Positions 7,343-16,900 of a stretch of DNA of 33,572 nucleotides are shown piece by piece (positions within the stretch are counted from its first letter, which is position 1; each line of letters starts with the position of its first letter). The notes beneath the pieces were generated by a model. That model saw only the letters and a list, made by a program, of their open reading frames with translations. It searched no databases and was not told the origin of the DNA. The stretch comes from Planctomycetota bacterium (GTDB lineage Bacteria > Planctomycetota > PUPC01 > JACPCR01). Both the position numbers and the translations under genes were made by a program. The stretch covers positions 1 through 33,572 of the forward strand of contig JAQBXN010000098.1 in NCBI GenBank assembly GCA_027625095.1. Reading direction: 5' to 3'.

Positions 7343-10198
7343 ATGGCTGATAAGAATAAATACAAAGAAACGCTCAACCTGCCGAAGAGTTCCTTCGGAA
7401 TGAAAGCTAACCTCGTCCAGCGCGAGCCTGAATTTCAGAAAAAATGGGAAAAGGAAGGTCTCTACAAAAAGATCCGTGAGGCACGAGCAGGCTCTGAAAA
7501 ATTCATCCTTCACGATGGCCCTCCGTACGCCACGGGCGACCTGCACGTTGGCACGGGCATGAACAAGATTCTGAAGGATTTCGTCGCCCGCTACGCCACG
7601 ATGTCTGGATATGATTCGCCTTATCGGCCCGGCTGGGATTGCCACGGGCTGCCCATCGAATGGCGCGTCCGAGAGGAACTGGGCCAGAAAGCTGAGGAGA
7701 CGCCGGTGCATGTAATGCGGCGCAAATGTCTCGATTACGCAATGAAATTCTTCAAACGCAATCGTGAGGAATTCAAACGTCTGGGCATCTTCGGTGAATG
7801 GGAAAATCCGTATCTGACGGTCAACCCCGATTACGAAGCAGGCATCCTCGACACCTTCGCCGACCTCGTCGAGAAGGGCTATGTCTACCGAGCCCTTCGG
7901 CCGATTCATTGGGACTGGGCCTCGGAAAGTGCCCTCGCTGAAGCGGAACTTGAGTACGAAAACATCATCAGCCCGTCTATCTACGTTCGTTTTCCTATGG
8001 TGGAGGACATCAGTGAATTATTCGGCGTGGATAACTCAATCCCGATCGATTGCCTTATCTGGACTACGACGCCCTGGACGCTGCCGGCCAACCTGGCCAT
8101 CGCTCTGAACGAAAGCTTCAACTATACCCTCGTCGAGTACCAAGACGAAGCTGGCGAAACGAGGCGTATGTTCTTTGCGGAGGGACTGGTCGAAACTGTC
8201 ATGGAGAAAGGCGGGATCGAAAACTATACAAAGCACGGTCAGGTCAAGGGGGTTGCTCTCGAAGGTAAAAAATATCGCCACGTTTTTATGGATCGTGAAA
8301 GTCCAATCGTACTTGCCCGTTACGTCACACTTACCGATGGCAGCGGCTGTGTTCATACAGCACCCGGGCACGGTCGTGAGGACTTTATGACTGGCCAGCA
8401 GTACGGATTGGAAGTCCTTTCACCGGTCAATGACAAGGGCATCCTGACGGAAGAGGCCGGGCCATTCGCGGATATGCACGTCTTTGACGCCGATCCTGAA
8501 ATCTGCAAACACCTGAAAGAGACAGGCGTTCTGTTCCTTAGACAAAACGTCTCTCACAGTTACCCACACTCGTGGCGATCCCATAAGCCAGTCATCTTTC
8601 GAGCTACCGATCAGTGGTGGATAAGTGTGGATCACAAAGACTTGCGCCAACGCTGCCTCAAGGCAATTCGGGAAGACATCAAATGGGTGCCCTCAGCCGG
8701 CCAGGCTCGAATCGAGGCCATGGTTGAGCAGAGACCTGACTGGTGCATCTCGCGCCAGCGCTGCTGGGGAGTGCCTATCCCGGCCTTTTACTGCGGCAAA
8801 ACTGGTGAAGTCTTGATGACCGCAGAGATCGTTCGCCATGTTCGCGACCTTATCGCTGAACACGGTGCCGACATCTGGTTCAGATGGGAAGCAAAAGATC
8901 TTGTGCCCGAAGGCACGAGAGTGGGCGAAAGCGGCCCGGAAGATCTTGTCAAAGAGACCGCCATCTTTGATGTATGGTTTGAATCCGGTACTTCGCATCG
9001 TTCCGTTCTTCGTAATGACGAGCGGATGAGTTTCCCGTCGGCCATGTATCTCGAAGGCTCCGACCAGCATCGCGGCTGGTTTCAGGTAAGTCTTCTTACA
9101 GCGATGGGGGCCGATGGAAAGCCGCCATTCGGCACGGTCACCACTCACGGCTTCGTGGTAGACCAGGCCGGCAAGAAGATGTCAAAGAGCCGGGGCAACT
9201 TTGTTTCCACATCGGATGCCATCAAGACTGTAGGCGCCGATCTCTTCCGGCTCTGGGTCGCAAGTATCAACTATCACAACGACATCCCGACCTCGCTCGA
9301 GCTCATGCAGGGCACGTCTGAGCCGTATCGCAAGATTCGCAACACCTTCCGTTTCCTGCTCGGAAATCTGAGCGGATTCAATCCCGCTACGGATGCCGTA
9401 AACGTCAGAGCTGAAGAACATCGCAACAGTCTCGACCGCTGGGCTCTTGCTGCTCTCGATCAAATGATTCGGGGTGTCCGGGCCGCCTACGGGCGCTATG
9501 AATACCACACCGTTTATCGGCGCATTCTGGACTTCTGCACCATCCAGCTCAGCGGCTGGTATCTCAATGCAAACAAGGATCGCATGTACTGTGATGCTGC
9601 GGATTCCGTTCGACGACGCCGATGTCAGACTGTCATGTATGAAGTTGTCGAAGCTCTCGCCAAGCTTCTCGGCCCGATCCTTGTACACACGAGTGAAGAG
9701 ATCTGGGAAAGTATCCCCAACCGGCGCGACCAGGCTGAGAGCATCCACCTCGCTCTGATGCCGGAAGTCTCCGATCGAGCCAGCGCTGAAGACCTCGCAG
9801 TGCTCGCCGACTGGAAGCCGGTGCTCCATATTCTCGAACCCTACGCACAGACTCAATTGGAAGAAGCAAAAGCTAAACGCGATCTTAAGAATCCCCTGGA
9901 CGCGGAGGTCGTGTTCAAACTCGGCACTAATTCCGCTGACTGGGAAGACAGGCTCGAACGACTTGGTGAGGACATTGAAGATCTGCTTGCCGTCGGTTTC
10001 CATCGCATCGAAAAGGTGGATGCCGAGACAGGAGAGGACGGACTGCCCGTCGAAATCGAAATCGTCGACACCCGCGAAAAGTATCAGCGGTGCGAACGCA
10101 GTTGGAAACGCCGCCCGGATGTAGGTTCCGATTCCAACTATCCGGAGTTGAGCGCAAGAGATGCTGCAGTTGCTGCCGTGCTCGGCTTGTCAGATTGA
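7343..10198 (+). CDS. ileS: Isoleucyl-tRNA synthetase
   Basis: This is the class I synthetase that charges tRNA-Ile and edits valine. The 951-residue protein shows PPYATGDLHVGTGMNKILKD (60-79), in which the HIGH motif reads HVGT. The WDCHGLPIEW segment, the CP1 editing motif TTTPWTLPANLA, the DWCISRQRCWG segment, and GSDQHRGWFQ with KKMSKSRGN (about 609-618) follow. The anticodon-binding domain occupies roughly 665-830. The C-terminal knuckle that normally has four zinc-binding cysteines is degenerate: RCERSW keeps one, and the second pair is replaced by ELSARD (about 917-938). No ribosome site is obvious before 7343. It is preceded by a palindromic repeat and followed by another before purN. 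Confidence 0.95.
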   Translation: MADKNKYKETLNLPKSSFGMKANLVQREPEFQKKWEKEGLYKKIREARAGSEKFILHDGPPYATGDLHVGTGMNKILKDFVARYATMSGYDSPYRPGWDCHGLPIEWRVREELGQKAEETPVHVMRRKCLDYAMKFFKRNREEFKRLGIFGEWENPYLTVNPDYEAGILDTFADLVEKGYVYRALRPIHWDWASESALAEAELEYENIISPSIYVRFPMVEDISELFGVDNSIPIDCLIWTTTPWTLPANLAIALNESFNYTLVEYQDEAGETRRMFFAEGLVETVMEKGGIENYTKHGQVKGVALEGKKYRHVFMDRESPIVLARYVTLTDGSGCVHTAPGHGREDFMTGQQYGLEVLSPVNDKGILTEEAGPFADMHVFDADPEICKHLKETGVLFLRQNVSHSYPHSWRSHKPVIFRATDQWWISVDHKDLRQRCLKAIREDIKWVPSAGQARIEAMVEQRPDWCISRQRCWGVPIPAFYCGKTGEVLMTAEIVRHVRDLIAEHGADIWFRWEAKDLVPEGTRVGESGPEDLVKETAIFDVWFESGTSHRSVLRNDERMSFPSAMYLEGSDQHRGWFQVSLLTAMGADGKPPFGTVTTHGFVVDQAGKKMSKSRGNFVSTSDAIKTVGADLFRLWVASINYHNDIPTSLELMQGTSEPYRKIRNTFRFLLGNLSGFNPATDAVNVRAEEHRNSLDRWALAALDQMIRGVRAAYGRYEYHTVYRRILDFCTIQLSGWYLNANKDRMYCDAADSVRRRRCQTVMYEVVEALAKLLGPILVHTSEEIWESIPNRRDQAESIHLALMPEVSDRASAEDLAVLADWKPVLHILEPYAQTQLEEAKAKRDLKNPLDAEVVFKLGTNSADWEDRLERLGEDIEDLLAVGFHRIEKVDAETGEDGLPVEIEIVDTREKYQRCERSWKRRPDVGSDSNYPELSARDAAVAAVLGLSD

Positions 10199-10203
10199 AG
10201 AGT

Positions 10204-10363
10204 AACAACCACGGAACACACGGAAAAGAGAAAACTCAATTCAATTTACTGGCAGGCTTCCAGCCGCGGCCGTAGCGTAGCCGCAAGCTGCCAGCTTGCA
10301 GGCTTTCGCCGAGCACACGAGCTGGCAGCTTGTGGCAACGATTCCGTGTATTCCGTGGTTGTT
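10204..10363. repeat. Nested inverted repeat (MITE-like) between ileS and purN
   Basis: Outer arms of 22 bases (10204-10225 and 10342-10363) are complementary with one mismatch; they begin AACAACCACGGAA and end TTCCGTGGTTGTT. A second pair nested inside (10280-10298 and 10318-10336) is built on CAAGCTGCCAGCT / AGCTGGCAGCTTG with few mismatches. The 160-base unit begins 6 bases after the ileS stop and ends 35 bases before the purN start. No ORF of coding character is present in it. Confidence 0.85.
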
Positions 10364-10397
10364 ATCCCGAGCCACAGCCACCTTCTCCCAATTGTCT

Positions 10398-11021
10398 ATG
10401 CCTCTTAAACTCGGAATCCTGCTCTCCGGCTCGGGCCGTACCCTTGAAAACCTCTACGAGCGGATCGAGGCCGGTAGCCTCGACGCGGAGGTCGCCCTGG
10501 TCATTGGCAGCAAAGAAAGCGCGTATGGGCTCGTGCGTGCTCAGAAACGTGGAACGCCTACCGGTGTTTTGAATCCCAAGGATTTCGAGGACAACAGTGC
10601 CTTCAGTGGAGCCGTCACAGAAGCTCTGAAAGAGCACGGCGTCGAGCTTGTCATCCTCGCCGGATTCCTGTTTTTCTATGAGGTGCCCGGCGAATTTGAA
10701 AACAAGGTCGTCAACATCCATCCCGGACTCATCCCCTCATTCTGCGGGAAAGGTTTCTACGGGCATCACGTCCATGAGGCTGTGATCAACTACGGCGTAA
10801 AAGTTTCAGGATGCACTGTTCATTACGCAGATGCGACCGCCTACGACCATGGGCCGGTTATCCTTCAAAAGACCGTTCCGGTTTACGCCGAGGACACACC
10901 AGATGAACTGGCGGCCAGAGTATTTGACGCGGAAATGGAAGCCCTGCCGGAAGCCATCCAACTGATAGCCGAGGGAAGAGTGCGCGTAAAAGGCCGAATT
11001 GTCCATATCTCCGAAGATTAG
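10398..11021 (+). CDS. purN: Phosphoribosylglycinamide formyltransferase (PurN)
   Basis: PurN transfers a formyl group from 10-formyl-THF to GAR, the third step of purine synthesis. The ATG at 10398 is chosen because an upstream in-frame ATG at 10296 reads through the palindromic repeat. The 207-residue product has LGILLSGSGRTLENL (4-18, GAR phosphate site), VVNIHPGLIPSF (catalytic Asn and His), GCTVHYADATAYDHGPVILQ (catalytic Asp) and a typical C-terminal helix. GKGFYG replaces the more usual GxHAxxxA segment. It stands after ileS in the same direction but beyond a repeat, and is convergent with the esterase-like gene. Confidence 0.92.
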   Translation: MPLKLGILLSGSGRTLENLYERIEAGSLDAEVALVIGSKESAYGLVRAQKRGTPTGVLNPKDFEDNSAFSGAVTEALKEHGVELVILAGFLFFYEVPGEFENKVVNIHPGLIPSFCGKGFYGHHVHEAVINYGVKVSGCTVHYADATAYDHGPVILQKTVPVYAEDTPDELAARVFDAEMEALPEAIQLIAEGRVRVKGRIVHISED

Positions 11022-11082
11022 AGTCTGAAGTTGTCCCCGCTACGGCTAAAGGAGGGAACGGATGAAGAGGCCCCCTGTGCTT

Positions 11083-11124
11083 ACGGCCGAAGGCCGCTTT
11101 AGGGCAAGGGGGCAATTGGAGTCC
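11083..11124. repeat. Intergenic repeat, family C copy 1
   Basis: This 42-base stretch matches 24264-24305 at 31 of 42 positions without gaps. Both begin CGGCC(G/A)AAGGCCG, itself a small dyad, and continue to a G-run and a final TCC. It fills the 106-base space between the convergent purN and esterase-like genes. The role is unknown; it may help end transcription. Confidence 0.6.
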
Positions 11125-11127
11125 GGA

Positions 11128-13290
11128 TCATTCTCCCTCGGGCAGAGCAGAATCCTTCGTCTTCTCTTGCATCACCTTGCCCTTCGATTTGATGGGAAGG
11201 GCTTCCTTCAATACTCGTGTTTTCTGAACCCGACCGATCAACTCATTGAGACTCTTCCTGGGCAGATGTCCACGGGCGATGAACACCTCACTGCCTTCCA
11301 AAACCACCGCCAACTCCACGCCAGGCTCCGGTTTTTCTGACGTTCGTGCCGACTCGGCCAGTCTGTATTGTTCGGCGAATTCTCCAGCATCATTCTCGCT
11401 GTCCCAAACTGTTGACCAGATGCAAAGTTCTGTGTCCGTTTCGGGGTTCAGAAACGCTAGATACAAGTCTCCGTCCCAACCTTCCCATGCAGACTTTGAT
11501 GCTTTGTTGCCGCGAAGGTCTCTCATAAGGACAGAGATGTAGAGTTCGCCCAGAACAGATTCATAAATCAGATTGAAACCTTCTGGAGCAAGCTTCTCTG
11601 GCTCCATGATCTCGATAACAGTCGGCCGATCGATTTCGTCAAAGTATTTCTCTATGTGGAGGATCTGTTCGGTTGATTGAGGCATGTCCTGATACAGATC
11701 GTTGACGCCCTGCCAGCCGCCTTTCTGCCACGCCCTGTGCACGAAGACCAGTCCGGCCATGTAGGGAAGAATGAGGCTCTCTTTCAGCACCCTCGGCACA
11801 TTGGCAAGACCTCCCATCCCCAGGCTGGACATGAAGGAATCGTCGTCGAGCTTCATCTCAATACCCCGATCCAGCGCGGTGATATAGCTCTTGTAACCCT
11901 CGCCGAGCAAGGTTTCGAAGGCGCCGACATCCGCATCCTTGTCCGACACATACAGGAACATCATGAGCATCCCTTCGCCCTCGACTACACAGCGAACGGC
12001 GTTCATGACATCCTCTCGTTTTTCATCCTCCATCGGCAGCGAAAGAAGATCGAAATGCTGATCCTGCAGCGCGTGCATGAGTTCGTGGGAAATGATGCTG
12101 CTCTGCGACATGTTCCACTCGTTAATAAGGTAGAGCGCCTTGGTTTCAGGGTCATAGAAGCCTGCGACCTGCTGTTGGAGAAGATCGAGCACTACCTTGG
12201 AAAGGTCGATGCCTCTCGGCATGAGCCCAAGCATGGCGTAGGCCCTGGCCAGTGCGTCCATCTTTTCTTTGGGCTGCTTCCGCAGCATGAGTTCCTGCAA
12301 GTAATTGCGTAGCTCTTCCTTGTTCTGAATGCCCTTCTTGACCGGCCCTCTGAATGGCAGACCACGTATCTTGGCAATGTGAGCCCCGATCCGATCCGAT
12401 CGCTCGCTCAAGAGATGGATCTGTCGCGCCTTTCGATCCTTTTCCTTCAATGCGTCTGGAGATTCCTGGGGAGCACCTTTAGGAATTGAGACATGCGTAC
12501 TTTTGACCGCCTGGATTTTCAGCATCGCTTCGGCATATCTCTGGCCGAGCAATTTCATACTCGGAGCATCGAAATGCCAGCGATCCATTGTCTTGAGCCC
12601 GTCTGAACTGGCGTATCCCGTAAAAGGCACCTCACCGGCCAACTCTCTGATTTGATCATTGATCAATTTCACATTCTGGATTTCGCCGGCAACGAAAGGA
12701 ATTCCTGGTTCGCCAAGATCGCTTCTGAGATCGGAAATCAGAGCTTTAAGTTTTGGAAAGTAATGAGCGTCTTTCGCATCCGATTCTCCCTGGTGCCAGA
12801 GGATACCTTTCAGGGATCCTGATTTCAGGGCTACCCCGGCTCGCCTGATCGCCTCTTTGTAAAACGTCGTGCCTTTCGTCCATTCTTTTATGCTCGAACC
12901 ACCCTTGGCATTGACAACGAGGCCAATCGAAATGGATTTGTCCTCTGCGAGCATTTTCTTTGCAAACGTGTAGCCCGGGTTCATCTTCTGCATGCCGAGC
13001 CCCTTCCTGATCGTCGAGTAACGATTAAGCGGATTCTTGGCCGGCTCCCACTTGTCTTCGCGGTTGAGCAGGAAGCATCTTTCGACAGAACCTGACTCAT
13101 CGGCTTTGAAGGGCGCTCTCCCCGCCATGTTCGATTGACCGATCAGCAGATAGACATGAAGACTTTCCTGAGGCCCCGTGTAAGTGGATGCTACATCGTC
13201 TTGCGCGAAGGAATGTGAGGTCAACGCCCAGAACACAAGCAGGACAAGGGGCGCGAAGTCAGGCATTACTTTTCTTTCTGATTTAAACAA
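11128..13290 (-). CDS. Secreted fusion: sialate O-acetylesterase-like (SASA) domain + HExxH metallopeptidase-like domain
   Basis: The N-terminus has a basic segment and a hydrophobic stretch ending SHSFA (to about residue 29), a likely signal peptide. Residues 44-260 are a SASA/SGNH-type carbohydrate esterase: LLIGQSNMAG (48-57, nucleophile Ser53), WHQGESDA (165-172) and DRWHF (236-240, catalytic His239). After a charged linker, residues 330-690 hold SHELMHALQDQHFD (401-414), an HExxH zinc site, with VEGEG downstream as a possible third ligand. The visible start at 13290 is TTG; an ATG at 13266 would remove the basic n-region. The combination suggests extracellular work on acetylated glycans or glycoproteins, which is inferred. 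I do not know a named family with both halves. Confidence 0.8.
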   Translation of the reverse strand: MFKSERKVMPDFAPLVLLVFWALTSHSFAQDDVASTYTGPQESLHVYLLIGQSNMAGRAPFKADESGSVERCFLLNREDKWEPAKNPLNRYSTIRKGLGMQKMNPGYTFAKKMLAEDKSISIGLVVNAKGGSSIKEWTKGTTFYKEAIRRAGVALKSGSLKGILWHQGESDAKDAHYFPKLKALISDLRSDLGEPGIPFVAGEIQNVKLINDQIRELAGEVPFTGYASSDGLKTMDRWHFDAPSMKLLGQRYAEAMLKIQAVKSTHVSIPKGAPQESPDALKEKDRKARQIHLLSERSDRIGAHIAKIRGLPFRGPVKKGIQNKEELRNYLQELMLRKQPKEKMDALARAYAMLGLMPRGIDLSKVVLDLLQQQVAGFYDPETKALYLINEWNMSQSSIISHELMHALQDQHFDLLSLPMEDEKREDVMNAVRCVVEGEGMLMMFLYVSDKDADVGAFETLLGEGYKSYITALDRGIEMKLDDDSFMSSLGMGGLANVPRVLKESLILPYMAGLVFVHRAWQKGGWQGVNDLYQDMPQSTEQILHIEKYFDEIDRPTVIEIMEPEKLAPEGFNLIYESVLGELYISVLMRDLRGNKASKSAWEGWDGDLYLAFLNPETDTELCIWSTVWDSENDAGEFAEQYRLAESARTSEKPEPGVELAVVLEGSEVFIARGHLPRKSLNELIGRVQKTRVLKEALPIKSKGKVMQEKTKDSALPEGE

Positions 13291-13333
13291 TTCGTTTTCT
13301 CTTCTAAGGCCGAACGTCAGACGTGAGCTATTT

Positions 13334-13884
13334 CTACATCTTCTTCTTCATGAATAGAGCAATCTCGCCATCAGGATAGTCATGGTTCGAGTAGTAGGAA
13401 ACATCAATCCCTTCAACTTGTTAGCCCAATTTTCGATAGACGTTGATAGCGACCGTATTCGTATTCTGCGTTTCGCAAACGATGGTTCTGAAATCGGCTT
13501 CCCGGGCTCTTTCTTTGACACGATCCATAGATCGTTTACCGGTGCCCTTGAGTTGACAACTTTCTACCATATGAAACTCACCTACCCATAAACTGCGATT
13601 CCATTCGTGGGGCTCGGCTATTGCAAGACCCACAAACAAGTTTTCGTCGTATGCTCCAAACGAAAACCTTCGTCGAGAAGCCTTTGATATCTCTGAATCG
13701 AATCGTCGTCGTAGACCCACTTCTTGATATATGGTGTTTTGAGGGGAGCAAGCTGCAGGTCGAACGATGCGCATTCTTCGTCATCCGTGTTCGCAACAAC
13801 ATACTTGCTGTCCGGAGAATAGCCTCCGGCAAGGTGAGTGATATCGGCTAAATTCAAATGCGTCAGCGAGAGAATTTCTGTCAT
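13334..13884 (-). pseudogene. GNAT-family N-acetyltransferase, disrupted by a frameshift and a nonsense codon
   Basis: The upstream half (ATG at 13884, possible alternative at 13902) encodes residues such as PYIKKWVYDDDSIQRYQRLL, then runs off frame near a four-base A run at 13663-13666. Adding one base there restores DEGFSFGAYDENLFVG and the acetyl-CoA-binding region (KGTGKRSMDRVKERAREADF, VCETQNTNTVAINVYRKLG). A TAA at 13421-13423 then interrupts the frame exactly after YRKLG, where GNAT proteins usually have Phe. The same frame continues as QVEGIDVSYYSNHDY to KKKM and a TAG at 13334-13336. Restored length is about 183 residues, normal for GNAT. Two independent lesions favour a real pseudogene over a single sequencing error. 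Confidence 0.8.
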
Positions 13885-13930
13885 CGGATTGACCTCGGCC
13901 ATTCCGACCGGCCTGAGCTTGAGACAGGCC

Positions 13931-16900
13931 TCAATTGGCTGCCGGCTGGTCACCCAGAGTCTCGCAATAGCTCCTTCCGGACTTCGAATAATCGAACATG
14001 TCACGTACCTCGTTTGGATTGAGGGAGCGCTGCCAGATAGCTACTTCATCGATGACGCCTCTGAGGCCACGGACAGTCTCGTCGTTGTCACCAATGCCGA
14101 TCATGATTGTTCCAGGGGCGGGCTTGATTGACGTGGGCTCAGGTAGATTCTTCTCACCGACCATCTGACCGTTCAGGTAGATGCGGGCCGCGCTGCCGTC
14201 AAAGGTGCTGACCACGAAATGCCAAGCGCCATCAGTAACCACGGGCTTTCCGAATGCACCGTGGAGCTTGGCTTCCATGTCAAAGAATTCGAGATCGACG
14301 CCGTCTTTCATGCCTCCCTCAAAATCCGCTCCGTTGATATTGACGGCCCAGCCGGCCTTTCCGTTAAAGTGGAATTGATGCACGAGGCGATTCCAGCTCA
14401 CAGTCTGCTTCTCCGCTTTCAACCAGAGAGCGACCGAGAATTCTTTGTCGCATTTCAATGCCTCGGACTCTGGACATTCGACTCCATGTTTACTGCCATC
14501 GAACAGCAGGGCGTGGCCCTGATGTCCTTGAATCATCATTCCTCCAAGAACTTTTCCATGATGTTTACTGGCTGAGAGGTCGGTGACGTTTGTCGCACGG
14601 CCATTCTCCGAGGTGACAGTGCCCGAATTGAAAGAGTAAGCCAGCACACATCCTTCGCTCCAATTGGGCACTATTTCCCGGGCCGGTTTGGCCCGGTCCG
14701 CCACCGCCCTGTCGCGTGGTAAACGGAATACTGTCCGGAAACCGTTCAGGACACTGAATGGCGGGCCGTACTGGTAAAGGTACGAACGTGAACCACAACG
14801 CACTTTTTGAAGCCCGGTGCCCCATGATCCGCCCCGATGGTTGTAACCACTGGCATCAGCCCCCCCAACAGGATCCGTGGCTGCAATCGGGTAGGCCCCA
14901 TACTTGTCCTGGCACAGTTCCGAGACGTTGCCAATCATGTCATGCAGTCCCCACGTGTTGGGCTTATAGCTGCCAACCGGGGCGGCGGTGATCTGCCTGT
15001 CATTCGTTTTCAGTGGTTGCAGGGCCTCATGTTTGAAGAGTTCCAGAAACGTCTCATCGTAGACATTGCCGTATTCTCCGGCCGCGGTTTCGTCATTGCC
15101 CCAATAAAATCTCGAGGTCGTGCCTGCTCGGCATGCGTATTCCCATTCGGCTTCGGTCGGCAGGGCGAATTGCAACTCTTCGTTTTTTGGCGAATAGGGC
15201 GCGGTGATGTTCAACCAGGAAACGTAATTCTGCGAATCGGACCAGGAGACTAGGCAGACCGGGTGGGCGTCGCTCTGCTCGTAACACGGATCCTGCCAGT
15301 TGGCGGGCTGAGCCTGCCACTTGCCGTGTTTCCAGATGGTTGGGATCCGCTCCTGCTGTTCGGAATGTGCGAGATAACGTCCTTCGAAAACACTGGCAAA
15401 TTCACCGACAGTGACCTCATATTTCCCCAGATAAAACGGCAGCGTGAGGGTAACTTCATGCTGAACGTCCAACTGACCGCGATGCCACTCATCTTCGGGT
15501 GACCCCATCGTAAATTTACCTGCGGGCACCAGGATGAGGTGCATCCCAGTCTGCCTGCACCGAACCTCAAGTGGAAGACCCGTAGTTGTGTCCTTGCCTT
15601 TCCGAATAGGATTGCCGTGCTGGTCTTTTACTTCCGCAGGAACCTCAAAGAGATGTTTGAACTTCTCCGCGAGGTCAGCGTTCGCATCGGGGGTAAGCCG
15701 GAAGGCAAGGCGGAAACCTGCTGAAACATTCGGCAGATACCTTGCTTCCTGGTGGCGCGCTCCAGATCGCGTCAATTCCGGGCCATCCAAAAAACTGCCG
15801 CCGCGCAAACAGATCGCCGCCTTGCTTCCATCGCCAAGCGGGTCGGTTACCGGGCCATCGATGGGATGCATGCCATCCGCGCACCATTCCCTGACGTTAC
15901 CAAGCATGTCGTGGAAGCCCCACATGTTCGGCTTGAAGCTGCCCACGGCTGTGGTGAATGCATGACCGTCTTCCGCTTCGAAAGTCGGGTAATTCAACTT
16001 CTCTTTTGCCGCTGTCATCTGTTGGACAAAACTCTTGTCCGCGACGTTTGCGTATTCGCCCGCCCTGGCGGCGGCGTCACCCCAGTAAAACGCGGTGGTC
16101 GTTCCGGCCCTGCATGCATACTCCCACTGCGCTTCGGTGGGTGTGGAGAATCGAAAAACTCCCTTTCCCGGAGGCATCCAGCCGGCTGGAGCTTTCTGAT
16201 TTAAATGCATGATGAATTGAATCGTGTCCTTTTGACCTAATGCCAGGGCAGGATGATTGAGTGTTTGTTCAAAGTAAGGGTTGCGCCAACTGGCGTCGGG
16301 ACGGTTCTTCCATCCATCGTCCCAGACAATAGCACCTTGCTTCTTTTCGGCCTGAGTGACCGGCCCGGCCTCCAATGCATGCATTTTGAATTCGCCGACC
16401 GTCGTCTCGTACTTGGCCATGTAAAGGGGGCGAGTCAGTGTAACCGGATGGAGCGTTTCATCATCAAGCCGATGAGTCTCTTCCGGCGGAGTGCCCATCG
16501 CGAATTTACCGGCGGGTATGAACACATAATGTCCCCTGGTCTTGATATGACGCACTTCGAGCGGATAGCCCGTAGTTTCGTCAACTCCCTTTCGAACGGG
16601 ATGATTGTGATTGTCAAAATCCTCGTCAGGCACTTCAAAAGTTTTCGTGAGCGCTCTGGGGAGTGGGTTGTCGTCTTCGGCAGGATTGACGGGCTGGGCA
16701 ACAGGCGTGCCTGGAGTATTGGATGGTTGGAGTGCTGGAGTATTGGATGGTTGAGACAGGGCTTGGGGATCGTCGTTTTGTTCCTTGTCAGGAGGCCTGG
16801 TGATTTGTAAATCGCCGTTACCAAGTTCGTTCCTCGGCCTGGAAGTCAAAAGGATAAAGGCGATGGCCATGCTTGCCGCGACGGCAATACCTCCGATCAG

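Noticed and set aside
7277..7909. Minus-strand open frame of 210 residues at the ileS 5' end
   Set aside because: It covers the family A repeat and the start of ileS and has no protein-like motif.
9182..10003. Minus-strand open frame of 273 residues opposite ileS
   Set aside because: Shadow of a well-conserved synthetase gene; composition follows the codon bias of the sense strand.
14000..16600. Active formylglycine-generating enzyme for a sulfatase system
   Set aside because: The catalytic cysteine pair is absent in both domains, and no sulfatase gene is in the window.
16435..16824. Plus and minus frames inside the kinase linker with SNTP/LECWSIG repeats
   Set aside because: They are readings of the 24-base tandem repeat in other frames, not separate genes.
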